A stretch of 8,267 nucleotides of DNA from Candidatus Omnitrophota bacterium (GTDB lineage Bacteria > Omnitrophota > Gorgyraeia > B26-G9): positions 1 to 8,267 of the forward strand of contig DAOVNL010000027.1 of assembly GCA_030630245.1 (NCBI GenBank). Direction: 5' to 3'. Below the pieces are notes generated by a model. It saw only the letters and a program-made list of their open reading frames with translations, made no database searches and was not told the DNA's origin. Each line of letters starts with the position of its first letter. Positions within the stretch are counted from its first letter, which is position 1. A program made the translations under genes and the position numbers. Below, one piece after another: positions 6,803-8,267 of the stretch.

Positions 6803-8267
6803 TTAAGAACACTTTTGCAGGTATTCCTGTATAGAAGTTACTGAAAAATCACTTTCTTTTACCGACTCCATACCATTAACTGCTGCCTGAGCTCCCTGAA
6901 TAGTGGTGATACAGGGAATACCCTGCATAGTAGCTAAATTACGCATATGCTTCATATCGGACTGCCCCTTTCTGCCTGAAGGCGTATTAATCACAAGCTG
7001 AATCTTACCTTTCTTAATAAGCTCCAACAATTCAGTATGACCTTCGCCAATCTTACCAACTTTTTTCACTTCAATATTATTGGAGTTCAAAACTTTGGCA
7101 GTCCCAATTGTCGCGATAATTTCAAAACCCATATCATAGATTTTTTTCGCGATAAAAACTATATTTCTTTTATCATCATTTTTAACACTGATGAATATCT
7201 TCCCTTTATTAGGCAGCAATGTCCCGGCAGCAAGTTGAGACTTATAGAATGCTATTCCAAACGACCTGTCAACTCCCATAACTTCACCGGTAGATTTCAT
7301 TTCCGGGCCTAATAATACATCAACTCCGGAAAAACGCGAAAACGGTAAAACAGATTCCTTAACTGAAATGTGTTCTACTTTCTTTTCTTCAACAATACCC
7401 AGCTCCTCCAGTGTCTTGCCTGCCATGATCTTAGCCGCGATTTTTGCCAGAGGAACTCCCGTAGCTTTACTTACAAAAGGAGTTGTCCTTGATGCCCTGG
7501 GATTAACTTCCAGCACATAAACTATGTTGTTTTTTACCGCAAACTGAATATTCAAAAGTCCTTTAACCCGCAATTCCTTTGATAAAACAACAGTATGTTT
7601 TCTAATCACATCTATAATATCATCACTTAAAGTATGGGGCGGTAAAACACAGGCCGAATCACCGCTATGCACTCCCGCCTCTTCAATATGCTCCATTATC
7701 CCGCCGATTATAGTCTGCTCACCGTCAGACAGGGCATCTACATCAACTTCAACCGCGTCTTCTAAGAATCTATCTATTAGGATCGGACGCTCACTTGAAG
7801 CATCAACAGCCTCTTTCATGAATTTTTTCAACTCAGATTCATTGTAAACAATTCGCATTGCCCGGCCGCCCAAAACATAAGAAGGCCTTACCAGAACAGG
7901 ATATCCGATCTCCTTGGCAATGGCAATTGCCTGTTCACTGGATTTTGCCGATCCGTTTAGAGGCTGGTGAATGCCCAGCTTTTTTATCAGTTGCGTAAAC
8001 TTATCCCTATCTTCCGCGCGATCAATAGATTCAACCGAAGTACCGATAATCGGCGCCCCGGCATCAGATAATCTTTTTGCCAGGTTTAAAGGAGTCTGGC
8101 CTCCGAACTGGACAATAATCCCGTCCGGCTTTTCCTTATCAACAATGTTCATCACATCCTCAAATGTTAACGGCTCAAAATAAAGCTTGTCTGATGTATC
8201 GTAATCAGTAGATACTGTCTCCGGATTGGAGTTAACCATGATCGTTTCATATCCAAGCTCTTTCAAA
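6803..8267 (-). CDS. carB: Carbamoyl-phosphate synthase large subunit, first copy (CarB1); 3' part only, 5' end outside window
   Basis: The visible 487 codons are the C-terminal half of a CarB. They align without gaps for at least 280 residues to residues 581 onward of the complete CarB downstream. The TTG at 8266 is an internal leucine (equivalent to Leu581 there), not a start, so about 580 residues lie beyond the right edge. Carbamoyl-phosphate domain (visible 1-350): NPETVSTDYDTS (14-25), VQFGGQTPLN (52-61), RPSYVLGGRAM (127-137), metal-site Gln241, Glu253, Asn255. Counterparts of the E. coli ornithine-site residues are present (Glu195, Asp203, Glu304). The MGS-like allosteric domain (about 355-487) has Ser360, Lys366, ATIGTA (385-390), Lys405 and INTPSGR (426-432). 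It keeps the E. coli-type Ser where CarB2 has Thr. By eye this copy is nearer to E. coli CarB than CarB2 is (ATGVPLAK.AA..MAGK). The intact frame and conserved residues argue for a functional enzyme. Confidence 0.95.
   Translation of the reverse strand, partial: LKELGYETIMVNSNPETVSTDYDTSDKLYFEPLTFEDVMNIVDKEKPDGIIVQFGGQTPLNLAKRLSDAGAPIIGTSVESIDRAEDRDKFTQLIKKLGIHQPLNGSAKSSEQAIAIAKEIGYPVLVRPSYVLGGRAMRIVYNESELKKFMKEAVDASSERPILIDRFLEDAVEVDVDALSDGEQTIIGGIMEHIEEAGVHSGDSACVLPPHTLSDDIIDVIRKHTVVLSKELRVKGLLNIQFAVKNNIVYVLEVNPRASRTTPFVSKATGVPLAKIAAKIMAGKTLEELGIVEEKKVEHISVKESVLPFSRFSGVDVLLGPEMKSTGEVMGVDRSFGIAFYKSQLAAGTLLPNKGKIFISVKNDDKRNIVFIAKKIYDMGFEIIATIGTAKVLNSNNIEVKKVGKIGEGHTELLELIKKGKIQLVINTPSGRKGQSDMKHMRNLATMQGIPCITTIQGAQAAVNGMESVKESDFSVTSIQEYLQKCS

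Noticed and set aside
2862..8183. Plus-strand open frames at 2862-3149, 3266-3514, 4347-4616, 4436-4642, 5219-5434, 6047-6454, 7037-7312 and 7971-8183
   Set aside because: All are antisense shadows of purF and the carB genes. Their translations are low-complexity or unrecognisable, and none has supporting context.
8264..8266. TTG as the start of a short 487-aa CarB-half gene
   Set aside because: The codon aligns with an internal leucine (Leu581) of the complete CarB, and homology runs right up to the window edge, so the frame continues upstream.

Overview
The window is a tightly packed, single-strand block of nucleotide-biosynthesis genes. Everything real is on the minus strand, so transcription runs from high to low coordinates. 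The order is: the 3' part of one carB, a second and complete carB, purF, a UPF0371/DUF1846 gene, and the 5' part of a purF-like paralogue that leaves the window at base 1. The gaps are 27 bp (carB to carB), a 1-base stop/start overlap (carB to purF), 8 bp (purF to DUF1846, from the preferred ATG) and 54 bp (DUF1846 to purF-like). No internal promoter or terminator is visible, so one operon is the simplest reading. No tRNA, rRNA, mobile element, CRISPR array or intergenic stretch over 300 bp is present.

The organism is a bacterium of moderate to low GC (roughly 40% by eye) with good Shine-Dalgarno sites. PurF is the Bacillus-type enzyme with Cys ligands for a [4Fe-4S] cluster, and DUF1846 is common in Firmicutes and other, often anaerobic, bacteria. 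An anaerobic or uncultivated-phylum bacterium is plausible, but the sequence does not fix the taxon.

Pathway logic: CarB makes carbamoyl phosphate for pyrimidines and arginine. PurF performs the first committed step of purine synthesis (PRPP + glutamine to phosphoribosylamine). Both are enzymes that move glutamine-derived ammonia.

What is unusual is that both occur as paralogue pairs here. The two CarB copies are about 60% identical over a 280-residue stretch I aligned by hand, and both keep their visible catalytic residues. The second PurF-like protein begins Met-Ser instead of Met-Cys and has lost other glutaminase residues, so its glutamine domain is probably inactive or repurposed. A DUF1846 protein of unknown role with a glycine-rich GPGPGSGK loop lies between the two PurF-type genes. 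No carA (the glutaminase partner of CarB) is in the window; it could lie beyond the right edge.
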